Below, in pieces: positions 63,150-64,000 of a DNA stretch of 64,000 nucleotides. The translations under genes and the position numbers were made by a program. The DNA lies in NCBI RefSeq assembly GCF_045635475.1, contig NZ_JBJGXI010000026.1:1-64000 (forward strand), written 5' to 3'. Below the pieces are notes generated by a model. The model was not told the origin of the DNA, ran no database searches, and was given only the letters and a program-made list of their open reading frames with translations. Origin of the DNA: JBJGXI01 sp045635475. GTDB taxonomy: Bacteria; Bacillota; Bacilli; Bacillales; Amphibacillaceae. The stretch's first letter is position 1, and each line of letters opens with the position of its first letter.

Positions 63150-63352
63150 TTAAAATGAAGTGATGAAAAAGTATAGTACACTTTCCCTCTGTATTAAAGC
63201 GAGTCTGTGATTGGTGTAAACAGACAACAAGGAAATGCTGGAATTGGAACTTTTGAGCTTGTACCTTTTGTACCGTATTCAGGCGTTAACTGAAGTTATA
63301 GCAATAAGTGATCTCTTCGTTTGAAGAGATAATTAGGGTGGCACCGCGGGGC
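63150..63352 (+). ncRNA. T-box leader with no synthetase gene after it
   Basis: The conserved T-box core AGGGTGGCACCGCGG (63335-63349) is preceded by a stem III hairpin (ATCTCTTC-GTTT-GAAGAGAT, about 63310-63329) and a typical 5' start (GAAGTGATGAAAAAGTA). A distal stem I pairing is TTTCC with GGAAA. The specifier region reads TGC-TGG-AAT-TGG-A, so TGG (Trp) is the best guess. T-boxes sense uncharged tRNA and normally end in a terminator before an aminoacyl-tRNA synthetase or amino-acid gene. Here the terminator arm and T-run are absent and no synthetase follows. In B. subtilis, T-box-controlled trpS sits beside opp, so I infer that trpS was lost or moved. Confidence 0.85.
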
Positions 63353-63404
63353 ATGTGTCACGAAACCACTAAACATTTCAATTAAAGAGGATAATCTAGA
63401 ATAC

Positions 63405-63680
63405 ATTATTATAGAATATACAATGAGAAGCGGGTAAATAAAACTAAGTAGTTCAGTTTTGGAGTACAAAAAGTAAAGATATAAACCTAAATGAGTATCA
63501 AATTGCAACTGAATTTGATTTGATTGGTAAGATATCAGAGGATTCAAAACAAATTTCCTACGGACTTTGGCATATTATCTAACTGAATTACTAATAAAAA
63601 GGTTTTGACTCCTGCCCAAAGATTAGGGATTACAGACAAGCAATTTGATTGGAAAGCTATAATCTATTTCAAATTACAAG
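63405..63680 (+). pseudogene. Decayed coding remnants downstream of the T-box
   Basis: Plus-strand frames give short protein-like stretches broken by stops, such as QIATEFDLIGKISEDSKQIS (about 63500-63560) and LTPAQRLGITDKQFDW followed by LQEELGVIPSS (about 63606-63706). They do not look like tryptophanyl-tRNA synthetase and I cannot identify them. No intact gene is present. Confidence 0.4.
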
Positions 63681-63711
63681 AAGAGCTTGGAGTAATTCCA
63701 AGCTCTTTTGC
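63681..63711 (+). terminator. Terminator downstream of the T-box region
   Basis: AAGAGCTTGGA pairs with TCCAAGCTCTT around a 5-base loop, followed by TTGCTAT; on the plus strand it would end any transcript from the T-box promoter. It also lies between convergent units. Confidence 0.6.
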
Positions 63712-63746
63712 TATATCTTCACTGTTCTTTTTATACTAACACCCTG

Positions 63747-64000
63747 TTAAAATGTGAATGAGAATAAAGCATTGAATGTGCCATTTTCAAACATAATATA
63801 AATCCCTAGCCCTATAAGAACAATTGGAACGATCCAACGTTCATACTTTTCGATTTTTTCCGATACAAAATCCAAGTTGGCTAAACGATATCCGACATAG
63901 AGTAAAACCCCAATCATAATTAAAAAGACAATAATGGAAACGAGGATTTCAGTCGTATTTAATGTTGTGAAATACGGCACGTAAATTGAAAAGTCATCCG
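63747..64000 (-). CDS. CadD-like cadmium/cation transporter (3' end, partial)
   Basis: The minus-strand frame is open from the window edge (64000) to a stop at 63747, giving the C-terminal 84 residues. VPYFTTLNTTEILVSIIVFL, YVGYRLANL, then KYERWIVPIVLIGLGIYIMF and ENGT match the last two helices of CadD, a cadmium resistance transporter of Gram-positive bacteria. A GTG at 63980 is internal, not the true start. CadD genes are often carried on mobile or accessory DNA, which fits the broken surroundings. Confidence 0.7.
   Translation of the reverse strand, partial: DDFSIYVPYFTTLNTTEILVSIIVFLIMIGVLLYVGYRLANLDFVSEKIEKYERWIVPIVLIGLGIYIMFENGTFNALFSFTF

Noticed and set aside
63296..63547. 83-codon minus-strand ORF across the T-box core
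   Set aside because: It is the reverse of a conserved RNA element and has no ribosome site.
1..64000. CRISPR arrays, phage genes, complete insertion sequences, rRNA
   Set aside because: I looked for regularly spaced repeats, transposase or integrase motifs and rRNA blocks and saw none. The dispersed repeats carry no protein gene.

Overview
The window comes from a low-GC, endospore-forming Bacillaceae chromosome, most like Oceanobacillus, Virgibacillus or Lentibacillus. Evidence: strong GGAGG-type ribosome sites, spore coat genes cotZ and cotO with sigma-K-like promoters, a KinB-like sporulation kinase, a T-box leader, and long gene-order agreement with the Bacillus subtilis yjb/yjc segment (opp, spx, mecA, coiA, pepF, yjbH, yjbI, yjbK, yjbM, nadK, yjbO, prpE, yjbQ, fabI, cotO, cotZ, yjcF-G-H). 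The genus is inferred; no rRNA is present.

Layout. 1-4700: mostly small or decayed genes (NUDIX fragment, frameshifted VOC protein, a gene remnant that kept its terminator) plus a membrane diguanylate cyclase. 4680-9670: a minus-strand cluster of CtaG-like membrane protein, histidine kinase, OmpR-type regulator, YVTN propeller lipoprotein and a tandem YtkA-like lipoprotein with a His/Asp/Glu-rich linker. It looks like a cell-surface sensing module tied to copper or cytochrome oxidase. 10000-11283: a class I aminotransferase. 11778-18047: an SwrC-type RND exporter, a second two-component system, and a small alarmone synthetase upstream of it in the same transcription unit. 18426-20795: a 789-residue protein that reads as two trans-prenyl-diphosphate-synthase-like folds fused together. 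20979-31448: orphan kinase, tRNA-Val, SleB-type hydrolase, DUF3231, a frameshifted TolB-like protein, SDR, yjcH-yjcG-yjcF and DUF421. 31478-35760: MBL hydrolase and the coat/crust cluster. 36225-48346: fabI, yjbQ, mgtE, rodA-like, prpE, yjbO, nadK, relQ, yjbK, yjbI, spxH. 48407-56055: pepF, coiA, mecA, spx, yjbC and a secreted DUF4015 protein. 56340-62293: oppABCDF. 62736-64000: DUF3899, a promoter plus T-box leader with no synthetase gene after it, decayed DNA, and the end of a CadD-like transporter.

Several genes form one stress network: Spx, its adaptor SpxH, MecA, and two small alarmone synthetases (sasA-like, relQ) in separate operons. Three divergent or nearby coat genes (81-aa acidic protein, cotZ, cotO) share AC-N16-CATA promoters and so are probably switched on together in the mother cell.

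The most distinctive non-coding content is three families of dispersed, structured repeats. Family A (4398, 8607, 11281, 37336) has a conserved core and a basal stem whose sequence changes but stays paired. Family B (35821, 54381) is a compound unit of two inverted hairpin modules, each with a perfect 13-18 bp basal stem of different sequence. Family C (15097, 51583, perhaps 22963) is a short palindromic element. All lie between genes. All start choices, operator calls and promoter calls come from reading the sequence by eye; no search or folding program was run.
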